A stretch of 64,000 nt of DNA from the NCBI RefSeq assembly GCF_051401765.1, contig NW_027480440.1:2914001-2978000 (forward strand), in the 5' to 3' direction. The notes beneath the pieces were generated by a model. The model was not told where the DNA came from and made no database searches. It saw nothing but the letters and a program-made list of their open reading frames with translations. The stretch's first letter is position 1. The number at the start of each line of letters is the position of its first letter. Source of the DNA: Calliopsis andreniformis (Eukaryota; Arthropoda; Insecta; Hymenoptera; Andrenidae). This document shows, in pieces, positions 27,267-38,981 of the stretch. The translations under genes and the position numbers were made by a program.

Positions 27267-29569
27267 ATCCTGAATTCTCAGGATTCAATACTCAAACCTC
27301 AGTCCTCAACCCTCAGCCCTCATCCTCCATCCTCAATCCTCAATCCTCAATCCTCAATCCTCAATCCTCAATCGTCAATCCTCAATACTCAATCTTCAAT
27401 CCTCAATCCTCAATCCTCAATCCTCAATCCTCAATCCTCAATCCTCTATCCTCAAACCTCAATTCTGAATCCTGAATATTCAATCTTCAATCCTCAATCC
27501 TCAGTCCTCAATACTCTACCATCAATGTTCAATCCTCAATCCTCAATCCTCATTCTTCAATCCTCAATACCGAGTCCTCAATCTTCAATCCTCAATCCTC
27601 AATCCTCAATTCTCAATCCTCAATCCTCAATTCTCAGACCTCAGACATCAATACTCAGCCCTCAGTCCTCGTCCTCTATCCTCAACCCTCAATGCTCAAT
27701 CCTCAATCTTCAATCATCTATACTCAATCTTCAATCCTCTATCCTCAATCCTCAATCATCAATCCTCAATCATCAGTATTCAGTCTTCAGTCCTCAATCC
27801 TCAATCCTCAATCCTCAATCCTCAATCGTCAATGTTCAATCCGCAATACCCAATCCTCAATCTTCAATACTCAATCATCAATCCTCAATCTTCAATACTC
27901 AATCCTCAATCCTCAATCCTCAATCCTCAATACTCAACCATCAATCCTCAATACCCAATACTCAATAGATTATCCTGAATTCTCAGGATTCAATACTCAA
28001 ACCTCAATCCTCAACCCTCAGCCCTCATCCTCCATTCTCAATCCTCAATGCTCAACCCTCAATCCTCAATCTTCAATCCTCAATACTCAATCTTCAATCC
28101 TCAATCCTCAATCCTCAATCCTCAATCCTCAATCCTCAATCCTCAATCCTCAATCTTCAATCCTCAATACTCAATCTTCAATCATCAATCCTCAATCCTC
28201 AATCCTCAATCTTCAATCCTCAATCCTCAAACCTCATTCTTCAATCCTCAACACCCAATACTCAATCTTCAATCCTCAATCCTCAATCCTCAATTCTCAA
28301 TCCTCAATCCTCAGTCCTCCGTCCTCAAACCTCAATCCTCAGACCTCAGACCTCATCCTCAATCCTCAATCCTCAATCCTCAATCCTCAATCTTCAATCC
28401 TCAATACTCAATATTCAATCCTCAATCCTCAGTCCGCAAACCTCAATTCTGAATCCTGAATACTCAATCTTCAATCCTCAATCCTCAGCCCTCAATACTC
28501 TAGCATCAATCTTCAATCCTCAATCCTCAATCCTCAATCCTCAATCCTCAATCCTCATTCTTCAATCCTCAATGCCCAATCCTCAATCTTCAATCCTCAA
28601 TCTTCAATGCTCAATTCTCAATCCTCAATCCTCAAACCTCAATCCTCAATCCTCATTCTTCAATCCTCAGTACCCAATCCTCAAGCTTCAATCCTCAATC
28701 CACAATCCTCAATTCTCAATCCTCAATCCTCAGTCCTCAGTTCTCAAACCTCAATCCTCAACCCTCAGACCGCATCCTCAATCCTCAATCCTCAATCCTC
28801 AATCTTCAATCCCCAATACTCAATCATCAATCCTCTATCCTCAATCCTCAACCCTCGATCCTCAATCCTCAATCCTCAATCCTCAGTCATCAGTACTCAA
28901 TCTTCAATACTCAAACCTCAATCCTCAATCCTCAATCCTCAATCCTCGATCCTCAATCCTCATTCCTCAAACCTCAATCGTCAAACCTCAGTCCTCATCT
29001 TCAATTCTCAATTCTCAATCCTCAATCCTCAATCCTCAATCTTCAAACATCAATACTCAATCTTCAATCCTCAATCTTCAATCCTCAATCCTCAATCCTC
29101 ATTCCTCAATCCTCAATCCTCAATCTTCAATCATCAATACTCAATCTTCAATCATCAATCCTCAATCCTCAATCTTCAATCTTCAATCCTCAATCCTCAA
29201 TCCTCATACTTCAATCCTCAACACCCAATCCTCAATCTTCAATCCTCAATCCTCAATCCTCAATTCTCAATCCTCAATCCTCAATCCTCAGACCTCAAAC
29301 ATCAATACTCAAGCCTCAGTCCTCGTCCTCAATCCACAACACTCAATCCTCGATCCTCAATCTTCAATAATCAATATTCAATTTTCAATTCTCAATCCTC
29401 AACCCTCAATACTCAATCCTCAATCCTCAATGTACGAACCTCAATACCCAATCCTCAATCTTCAATACTCAATCATGAATCCTCAATATTCAATACTAAA
29501 TCCTCAATCCTCAATCCTCAATCCTCAATACTGAACCATCAATCCTCAATTCCCAATACTCAATAGAGT
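27267..29569. repeat. Core unit B2 (2,303 bp)
   Basis: Same length and internal join as B1, with inverted repeats at 27,267 and 27,972. Private variants seen include CCTCAAACC near 28,226 where B1 has CCTCAATCC. The unit lacks the B1 change near 22,348. Together with the following A3 it forms a 4,110-bp composite. Confidence 0.85.
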
Positions 29570-31376
29570 ATCCTGAATTCTCAGGATTCAATACTCAAAC
29601 CTCAGTCCTTAACCCTCAGCCCTCATCCTCCATCCTCAATCCTCAATCCTCAATCCTCAATCCTCAATCCTCAATCGTCAATCCTCAATACTCAATCTTC
29701 AATCCTCAATCCTCAATCCTCAATCCTCAATCCTCAATCCTCAATCCTCTATCCTCAAACCTCAATTCTGAATCCTGAATATTCAATCTTCAATCCTCAA
29801 TCCTCAGTCCTCAATACTCTACCATCAATGTTCAATCCGCAATCCTCAATCCTCATTCTTCAATCCTCAATACCCAGTCCTCAATCTTCAATCCTCAATC
29901 CTCAATCCTCAATTCTCAATCCTCAATCCTCAATTCTCAGACCTCAGACATCAATACTCAGCCCTCAGTCCTCGTCCTCTATCCTCAACCCTCAATGCTC
30001 AATCCTCAATCTTCAATCATCTATACTCAATCTTCAATCCTCTATCCTCAATCCTCAATCATCAATCCTCAATCATCAGTATTCAGTCTTCAGTCCTCAA
30101 TCCTCAATCCTCAATCCTCAATCCTCAATCGTCAATGTTCAATCCGCAATACCCAATCCTCAATCTTCAATACTCAATCATCAATCCTCAATCTTCAATA
30201 CTCAATCCTCAATCCTCAATCCTCAATCCTCAATACTCAACCATCAATCCTCAATACCCAATACTCAATAGATTATCCTGAATTCTCAGGATTCAATACT
30301 CAAACCTCAATCCTCAACCCTCAGCCCTCATCCTCCATTCTCAATCCTCAATGCTCAACCCTCAATCCTCAATCTTCAATCCTCAATACTCAATCTTCAA
30401 TCCTCAATCCTCAATCCTCAATCCTCAATCCTCAATCCTCAAACCTCAATCCTCAATCCTCATTCTTCAATCCTCAGTACCCAATCCTCAATCTTCAATC
30501 CTCAATCCACAATCCTCAATTCTCAATCCTCAATCCTCAGTCCTCAGTTCTCAAACCTCAATCCTCAACCCTCAGACCGCATCCTCAATCCTCAATCCTC
30601 AATCCTCAATCTTCAATCCCCAATACTCAATCATCAATCCTCTATCCTCAATCCTCAACCCTCGATCCTCAATCCTCAATCCTCAATCCTCAGTCATCAG
30701 TACTCAATCTTCAATACTCAAACCTCAATCCTCAATCCTCAATCCTCAATCCTCGATCCTCAATCCTCATTCCTCAAACCTCAATCGTCAAACCTCAGTC
30801 CTCATCTTCAATTCTCAATTCTCAATCCTCAATCCTCAATCCTCAATCTTCAAACATCAATACTCAATCTTCAATCCTCAATCTTCAATCCTCAATCCTC
30901 AATCCTCATTCCTCAATCCTCAATCCTCAATCTTCAATCATCAATACTCAATCTTCAATCATCAATCCTCAATCCTCAATCTTCAATCTTCAATCCTCAA
31001 TCCTCAATCCTCATACTTCAATCCTCAACACCCAATCCTCAATCTTCAATCCTCAATCCTCAATCCTCAATTCTCAATCCTCAATCCTCAATCCTCAGAC
31101 CTCAAACATCAATACTCAAGCCTCAGTCCTCGTCCTCAATCCACAACACTCAATCCTCGATCCTCAATCTTCAATAATCAATATTCAATTTTCAATTCTC
31201 AACCCTCAACCCTCAATACTCAATCCTCAATCCTCAATGTACGAACCTCAATACCCAATCCTCAATCTTCAATACTCAATCATGAATCCTCAATATTCAA
31301 TACTAAATCCTCAATCCTCAATCCTCAATCCTCAGTACTGAACCATCAATCCTCAATTCCCAATACTCAATAGAGT
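29570..31376. repeat. Core unit A3 (1,807 bp)
   Basis: Inverted repeats lie at 29,570 and 30,275, with A-type linked variants at all three diagnostic sites. A single change near 31,335 (CAGTACTG for CAATACTG) distinguishes it from A1 and A2 by eye. Confidence 0.88.
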
Positions 31377-34300
31377 ATCCTGAATTCTCAGGATTCAATA
31401 CTCAAACCTCAGTCCTCAACCCTCAGCCCTCATCCTCCATCCTCAATCCTCAATCCTCAATCCTCAATCCTCAATCCTCAATCGTCAATCGTCAATACTC
31501 AATCTTCAATCCTCAATCCTCAATCCTCAATCCTCAATCCTCAATCCTCAATCCTCTATCCTCAAACCTCAATTCTGAATCCTGAATATTCAATCTTCAA
31601 TCCTCAATCCTCAGTCCTCAATACTCTACCATCAATGTTCAATCCTCAATCCTCAATCCTCATTCTTCAATCCTCAATACCGAGTCCTCAATCTTCAATC
31701 CTCAATCCTCAATCCTCAATTCTCAATCCTCAATCCTCAATTCTCAGACCTCAGACATCAATACTCAGCCCTCAGTCCTCGTCCTCTATCCTCAACCCTC
31801 AATGCTCAATCCTCAATCTTCAATCATCTATACTCAATCTTCAATCCTCTATCCTCAATCCTCAATCATCAATCCTCAATCATCAGTATTCAGTCTTCAG
31901 TCCTCAATCCTCAATCCTCAATCCTCAATCCTCAATCGTCAATGTTCAATCCGCAATACCCAATCCTCAATCTTCAATACTCAATCATCAATCCTCAATC
32001 TTCAATACTCAATCCTCAATCCTCAATCCTCAATCCTCAATACTCAACCATCAATCCTCAATACCCAATACTCAATAGATTATCCTGAATTCTCAGGATT
32101 CAATACTCAAACCTCAATCCTCAACCCTCAGCCCTCATCCTCCATTCTCAATCCTCAATGCTCAACCCTCAATCCTCAATCTTCAATCCTCAATACTCAA
32201 TCTTCAATCCTCAATCCTCAATCCTCAATCCTCAATCCTCAATCCTCAATCCTCAATCCTCAATCTTCAATCCTCAATACTCAATCTTCAATCATCAATC
32301 CTCAATCCTCAATCCTCAATCTTCAATCCTCAATCCTCAATCCTCATTCTTCAATCCTCAACACCCAATACTCAATCTTCAATCCTCAATCCTCAATCCT
32401 CAATTCTCAATCCTCAATCCTCAATCTTCAGACCTCAAACATCAATACTCAACCCTCAGTCCTCGTCCTCAATCCACAACCCTCAATCCTCGATCCTCAA
32501 TCTTCAATCATCAGTATTCAATCTTCAATTCTCAACCTTCAACTCTCAATACTCAATCCTCAATCCTCAATGTACGATCCTCAATACCCAATCCTCAATC
32601 TTCAATCCTCAATCCTCAATCCTCAATCCTCAATCCTCAATCCTCAATCCTCAGGCCTCAAACCTCAATCCTGAATCCTCAATCCTGAATCCTCAATCTT
32701 CAGCCATCAGTCCTCAAAAATCAACTATCACTCCTCTATCCTGAATAGAATATCCTCAATTTACAGTTTTCCATACTCAATCCCCATTCTTCAATCTTCA
32801 AATCTGAATCCACAAACATCAATTCTAATCACTCAACCATCAACACTCAGTCCTCAATCTTCAATCCTCAATCCTCAATCCTCAATTCTCAATCCTCAAT
32901 CCTCAATCCTCGGACCCCAAACATCAATACTCAATCCTCAGTCCTCGTCCTCAAACCACAACCCTCAATCCTCAATCCTCAATCTTCAATCATCAATATT
33001 CAATCTTGAGTCCTCAATCCTCAATCCTCTATCCTCAATTCTCAGTCCTCAATGTTCAATCCGCAATACCCAATCCTCAATCTTCAATACTCAATCCTCA
33101 ATCCTCAATCCTCAATCCTCAATCCTCAATCCTCAATACTCAATCCTCAATCCTCAATTCTCAATCCTCAAACCTCAATCCTCAGACCTCAAACATCAAT
33201 ACTCAACCCTCAGTCCTCGTCCTCAACCCACAACCATCAATCCTCAATCCTCAAACTTCAATCATCAATCCTCAATACTCAATCCTCAATCTTCAATCCA
33301 CAATACTCAATCCTCAATCCTCAATCCTCATTCTTCAATCCTCAGAACACAATCCTGAATCTTCAATCCGCAATCCTCAATCCTCAATTCTCAATCCTCA
33401 ATCATCAATCCTCAATCCTCAATCCTCAATCCTCAATCCTCAATTGTCAATCCTCAATCCTGAGTCCTCAGTCCTCAAACCACAATCCTCAACCCTCAGC
33501 CCTCATCCTCAATCCTCAATCCTCAATCCTCAGTCCTCCGTCCTCAAACCTCAATCCTCAGCCCTCAGACCTCATCCTCAATCCTCAATCCTCAATCCTC
33601 AATCCTCAATCTTCAATCCTCAATACTCAATATTCAATCCTCAATCCTCAGTCCTCAAACCTCAATTCTGAATCCTGAATACTCAATCTTCAATCCTCAA
33701 TCCTCAGCCCTCAATACTCTAGCATCAATCTTCAATCTTCAATCCTCAATCCTCAATCCTCAATCCTCAATCCTCAATCCTCATTCTTCAATCCTCAATA
33801 CCCAATCCTCAATCTTCAATCCTCAATCCTCAATGCTCAATTCTCAATCCTCAATCCTCAAACCTCAATCCTCAATCCTCATTCTTCAATCCTCAGTACC
33901 CAATCCTCAATCTTCAATCCCCAATCCACAATCCTCAATTCTCAGTCCTCAATCCTCAGTCCTCAGTCCTCAAACCTCAAACCTCATTCTTCAATCCTCA
34001 ATACCCAACCCTCAATCTTCAATCCTCAATCCTCAATCCTCAATTCTCAATCCTCAATCCTCAATCCTCAGACCTCAAACATCAATACTCAACCCACAGT
34101 CCTCGCCCTCAACCCACAACCCTCAATCCTCAACCCTCAATCTTCAATCCTCAATCCTCAATACTCAATCCTCAATCTTCAATCCACAATCGTCAATCCT
34201 CAATCCTCAATCCTCATTCTTCAATCCTCAATACCCTATCCTCAATCTGCAATCCTCAATCCACAATCCTCAATCCTCAAACCTCAATCCTCAACCGTCA

Positions 34301-35794
34301 GTCCTCGTCCTCAACCCTCAACCCTCAATCCTCAATGCTCAATCTTCAATCATCAATACTCAATCTTCAATCCTCAATCCTCAATCCTCAATCCTCAATC
34401 CGCAATCTTCAGTCCTCAAACCTCAATCCTGAATCCTCAATCCTGAATCCTCAATGTTCAGCCCTCAGTCCTCAACAAACAGTTGTCAATCCTCAATCCT
34501 CAATAGAATATCCTCAATTCACAGGTTTCAATACACAACACTCAACCTGCAATCTTCAAATCTCTATCCACAAACATCAATTCTCATCACTCAACCCTCA
34601 ACACTCAGTCCCCAATCCTGAATCTTCAATCCTCAATCCTCAGTCCTCAATCCTCAATCCTCAATTTTCAATCCTCAATACTCAATCTTCAATCCTCAAT
34701 CCTCAATCCTCAACCCTCAACCCTCAATCGTCAATCTCCAATCCTGAATACACAATCTTCAATCCTCAACCCTCAATCCTCAATCCTCAATCCTCAATCC
34801 TCATTCTTCAATCCTCAATACCCAATCCTCAATCTTCAATCCTCAACCCTCAATCCTCAATCCTCAATCCTCAATCCTCATTCTTCAATCCCCAATATCC
34901 AATCCTCAGTCTTCAATCCTCAATTCTCAATCCTCAATTCTCAATCCTCAATCCTCAGTCCTCAGTCCTCAACCCTCAATCCTCAACCCTCAGACCGCAT
35001 CCTCAATCCTCAATCCTCAATCCTCAATCTTCAATCCCCAATACTCAATCATCAATCCTCTATCCTCAATGCTCAACCCTCGATCCTCAATCCTCAATCC
35101 TCAATCCTCAGTCATCAGTACTCAATCTTCAATACTCAAACCTCAATCCTCAATCCTCAATCCTCAATCCTCGATCCTCAATCCTCATTCCTCAAACCTC
35201 AATCGTCAAACCTCAGTCCTCATCTTCAATTCTCAATTCTCAATCCTCAATCCTCAATCCTCAATCTTCAAACATCAATACTCAATCTTCAATCCTCAAT
35301 CTTCAATCCTCAATCCTCAATCCTCATTCCTCAATCCTCAATCCTCAATCTTCAATCATCAATACTCAATCTTCAATCATCAATCCTCAATCCTCAATCT
35401 TCAATCTTCAATCCTCAATCCTCAATCCTCATACTTCAATCCTCAACACCCAATCCTCAATCTTCAATCCTCAATCCTCAATCCTCAATTCTCAATCCTC
35501 AATCCTCAATCCTCAGACCTCAAACATCAATACTCAAGCCTCAGTCCTCGTCCTCAATCCACAACACTCAATCCTCGATCCTCAATCTTCAATAATCAAT
35601 ATTCAATTTTCAATTCTCAATCCTCAACCCTCAATACTCAATCCTCAATCCTCAATGTACGAACCTCAATACCCAATCCTCAATCTTCAATACTCAATCA
35701 TGAATCCTCAATATTCAATACTAAATCCTCAATCCTCAATCCTCAATCCTCAATACTGAACCATCAATCCTCAATTCCCAATACTCAATAGAGT
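31377..35794. repeat. Core unit E (4,418 bp), mosaic
   Basis: The unit starts like D (31,377 to about 33,700, at an offset of 14,751 from 16,626), including the landmark at 32,764. From about 33,833 to 34,860 it matches left-flank 7,196-8,200. A short piece (about 34,870-35,000) resembles 40,985-41,095. The remainder, from about 35,000, matches the end of A units. Inverted repeats lie at 31,377 and 32,082, and none follows until 35,795. It is the longest core unit and the only one containing left-flank material with the CAGTTGTC landmark (about 34,470). Confidence 0.78.
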
Positions 35795-37594
35795 ATCCTG
35801 AATTCTCAGGATTCAATACTCAAACCTCAGTCCTCAACCCTCAGCCCTCATCCTCCATCCTCAATCCTCAATCCTCAATCCTCAATCCTCAATCCTCAAT
35901 CGTCAATCCTCAATACTCAATCTTCAATCCTCAATCCTCAATCCTCAATCCTCAATCCTCAATCCTCAATCCTCTATCCTCAAACCTCAATTCTGAATCC
36001 TGAATATTCAATCTTCAATCCTCAATCCTCAGTCCTCAATACTCTACCATCAATGTTCAATCCTCAATCCTCAATCCTCATTCTTCAATCCTCAATACCC
36101 AGTCCTCAATCTTCAATCCTCAATCCTCAATCCTCAATCCTCAATCCTCAATTCTCAGACCTCAGACATCAATACTCAGCCCTCAGTCCTCGTCCTCTAT
36201 CCTCAACCCTCAATGCTCAATCCTCAATCTTCAATCATCTATACTCAATCTTCAATCCTCTATCCTCAATCCTCAATCATCAATCCTCAATCATCAGTAT
36301 TCAGTCTTCAGTCCTCAATCCTCAATCCTCAATCCTCAATCCTCAATCGTCAATGTTCAATCCGCAATACCCAATCCTCAATCTTCAATACTCAATCATC
36401 AATCCTCAATCTTCAATACTCAATCCTCAATCCTCAATCCTCAATCCTCAATACTCAACCATCAATCCTCAATACCCAATACTCAATAGATTATCCTGAA
36501 TTCTCAGGATTCAATACTCAAACCTCAATCCTCAACCCTCAGCCCTCATCCTCCATTCTCAATCCTCAATGCTCAACCCTCAATCCTCAATCTTCAATCC
36601 TCAATACTCAATCTTCAATCCTCAATCCTCAATCCTCAATCCTCAATCCTCAATCCTCAAACCTCAATCCTCAATCCTCATTCTTCAATCCTCAGTACCC
36701 AATCCTCAATCTTCAATCCTCAATCCACAATCCTCAATTCTCAATCCTCAATCCTCAGTCCTCAGTTCTCAAACCTCAATCCTCAACCCTCAGACCGCAT
36801 CCTCAATCCTCAATCCTCAATCCTCAATCTTCAATCCCCAATACTCAATCATCAATCCTCTATCCTCAATCCTCAACCCTCGATCCTCAATCCTCAATCC
36901 TCAATCCTCAGTCATCAGTACTCAATCTTCAATACTCAAACCTCAATCCTCAATCCTCAATCCTCAATCCTCGATCCTCAATCCTCATTCCTCAAACCTC
37001 AATCGTCAAACCTCAGTCCTCATCTTCAATTCTCAATTCTCAATCCTCAATCCTCAATCCTCAATCTTCAAACATCAATACTCAATCTTCAATCCTCAAT
37101 CTTCAATCCTCAATCCTCAATCCTCATTCCTCAATCCTCAATCCTCAATCTTCAATCATCAATACTCAATCTTCAATCATCAATCCTCAATCCTCAATCT
37201 TCAATCTTCAATCCTCAATCCTCAATCCTCATACTTCAATCCTCAACACCCAATCCTCAATCTTCAATCCTCAATCCTCAATCCTCAATTCTCAATCCTC
37301 AATCCTCAATCCTCAGACCTCAAACATCAATACTCAAGCCTCAGTCCTCGTCCTCAATCCACAACACTCAATCCTCGATCCTCAATCTTCAATAATCAAT
37401 ATTCAATTTTCAATTCTCAACCCTCAACCCTCAATACTCAATCCTCAATCCTCAATGTACGAACCTCAATACCCAATCCTCAATCTTCAATACTCAATCA
37501 TGAATCCTCAATATTCAATACTAAATCCTCAATCCTCAATCCTCAATCCTCAATACTGAACCATCAATCCTCAATTCCCAATACTCAATAGAGT
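35795..37594. repeat. Core unit A4 (1,800 bp)
   Basis: This A-type unit is shortened by exactly one heptamer: the TCAATTC unit expected near 36,135 is missing, so the inverted repeats at 35,795 and 36,493 are 698 rather than 705 bp apart. It is hybrid at the diagnostic sites, with CCTCAACCC and CCTCAATCC as in B but TACCCAGTCC as in A1-A3. The remainder matches A1-A3. Confidence 0.85.
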
Positions 37595-38981
37595 ATCCTG
37601 AATTCTCAGGATTCAATACTCAAACCTCAGTCCTCAACCCTCAGCCCTCATCCTCCATCCTCAATCCTCAATCCTCAATCCTCAATCCTCAATCCTCAAT
37701 CGTCAATCCTCAATACTCAATCTTCAATCCTCAATCCTCAATCCTCAATCCTCAATCCTCAATCCTCAATCCTCTATCCTCAAACCTCAATTCTGAATCC
37801 TGAATATTCAATCTTCAAACCTCAATCCTCAGTCCTCAATACTCTACCATCAATGTTCAATCCTCAATCCTCAATCCTCATTCTTCAATCCTCAATACCG
37901 AGTCCTCAATCTTCAATCCTCAATCCTCAATCCTCAATTCTCAATCCTCAACCCTCAATTCTCAGACCTCAGACATCAATACTCAGCCCTCAGTCCTCGT
38001 CCTCTATCCTCAACCCTCAATGCTCAATCCTCAATCTTCAATCATCTATACTCAATCTTCAATCCTCTATCCTCAATCCTCAATCATCAATCCTCAATCA
38101 TCAGTATTCAGTCTTCAGTCCTCAATCCTCAATCCTCAATCCTCAATCCTCAATCGTCAATGTTCAATCCGCAATACCCAATCCTCAATCTTCAATACTC
38201 AATCATCAATCCTCAATCTTCAATACTCAATCCTCAATCCTCAATCCTCAATCCTCAATACTCAACCATCAATCCTCAATACCCAATACTCAATAGATTA
38301 TCCTGAATTCTCAGGATTCAATACTCAAACCTCAATCCTCAACCCTCAGCCCTCATCCTCCATTCTCAATCCTCAATGCTCAACCCTCAATCCTCAATCT
38401 TCAATCCTCAATACTCAATCTTCAATCCTCAATCCTCAATCCTCAATCCTCAATCCTCAATCCTCAATCCTCAATCCTCAATCTTCAATCCTCAATACTC
38501 AATCTTCAATCATCAATCCTCAATCCTCAATCCTCAATCTTCAATCCTCAATCCTCAATCCTCATTCTTCAATCCTCAACACCCAATAATCAATCTTCAA
38601 TCCTCAATCCTCAATCCTCAATTCTCAATCCTCAATCCTCAATCTTCAGACCTCAAACATCAATACTCAACCCTCAGTCCTCGTCCTCAATCCACAACCC
38701 TCAATCCTCGATCCTCAATCTTCAATCATCAGTATTCAATCTTCAATTCTCAACCTTCAACCCTCAATACTCAATCCTCAATCCTCAATGTACGATCCTC
38801 AATACCCAATCCTCAATCTTCAATCCTCAATCCTCAATCCTCAATCCTCAATCCTCAATCCTCAATCCTCAACCCTCAATCCTCAGGCCTCAAACCTCAA
38901 TCCTGAATCCTCAATCTTCAGCCATCAGTCCTCAAAAATCAACTATCAATCCTCTATCCTGAATAGAATATCCTCAATTTA
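37595..38981. repeat. Terminal core unit F (incomplete)
   Basis: The unit begins like D and E, with inverted repeats at 37,595 and 38,300, the last two in the window. It is collinear with 31,377-32,763 at an offset of about 6,218. It carries private changes near 37,818 (CTTCAAACC) and 37,950 (CCTCAACCC). At 38,982 the landmark is reached and the sequence passes into the right-hand flanking direct repeat. Confidence 0.78.

Larger units (their letters stand above)
10487..38317. other. Family of 24 perfect 18-bp inverted repeats (dyads) at core-unit starts
   Basis: The motif is ATCCTGAATTCTCAGGAT: two 7-nt arms (ATCCTGA / TCAGGAT) around a 4-nt ATTC loop, with an EcoRI hexamer (GAATTC) inside. 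Copies start at 10487, 11192, 13494, 15301, 16626, 17331, 20038, 20743, 21845, 22550, 24148, 24853, 25955, 26660 (loop GTTC), 27267, 27972, 29570, 30275, 31377, 32082, 35795, 36493, 37595 and 38300. In the core they alternate between a GAGT and a GATT 5' flank, usually 705 bp apart. Short hairpins of this kind could extrude as cruciforms. A biological role is not shown by the sequence. Confidence 0.9.

Noticed and set aside
16626..38981. Transposon or LTR element explaining the kilobase repeats
   Set aside because: Units contain only heptamer sequence, have no terminal inverted repeats or target-site duplications, and have no transposase or polymerase reading frame.
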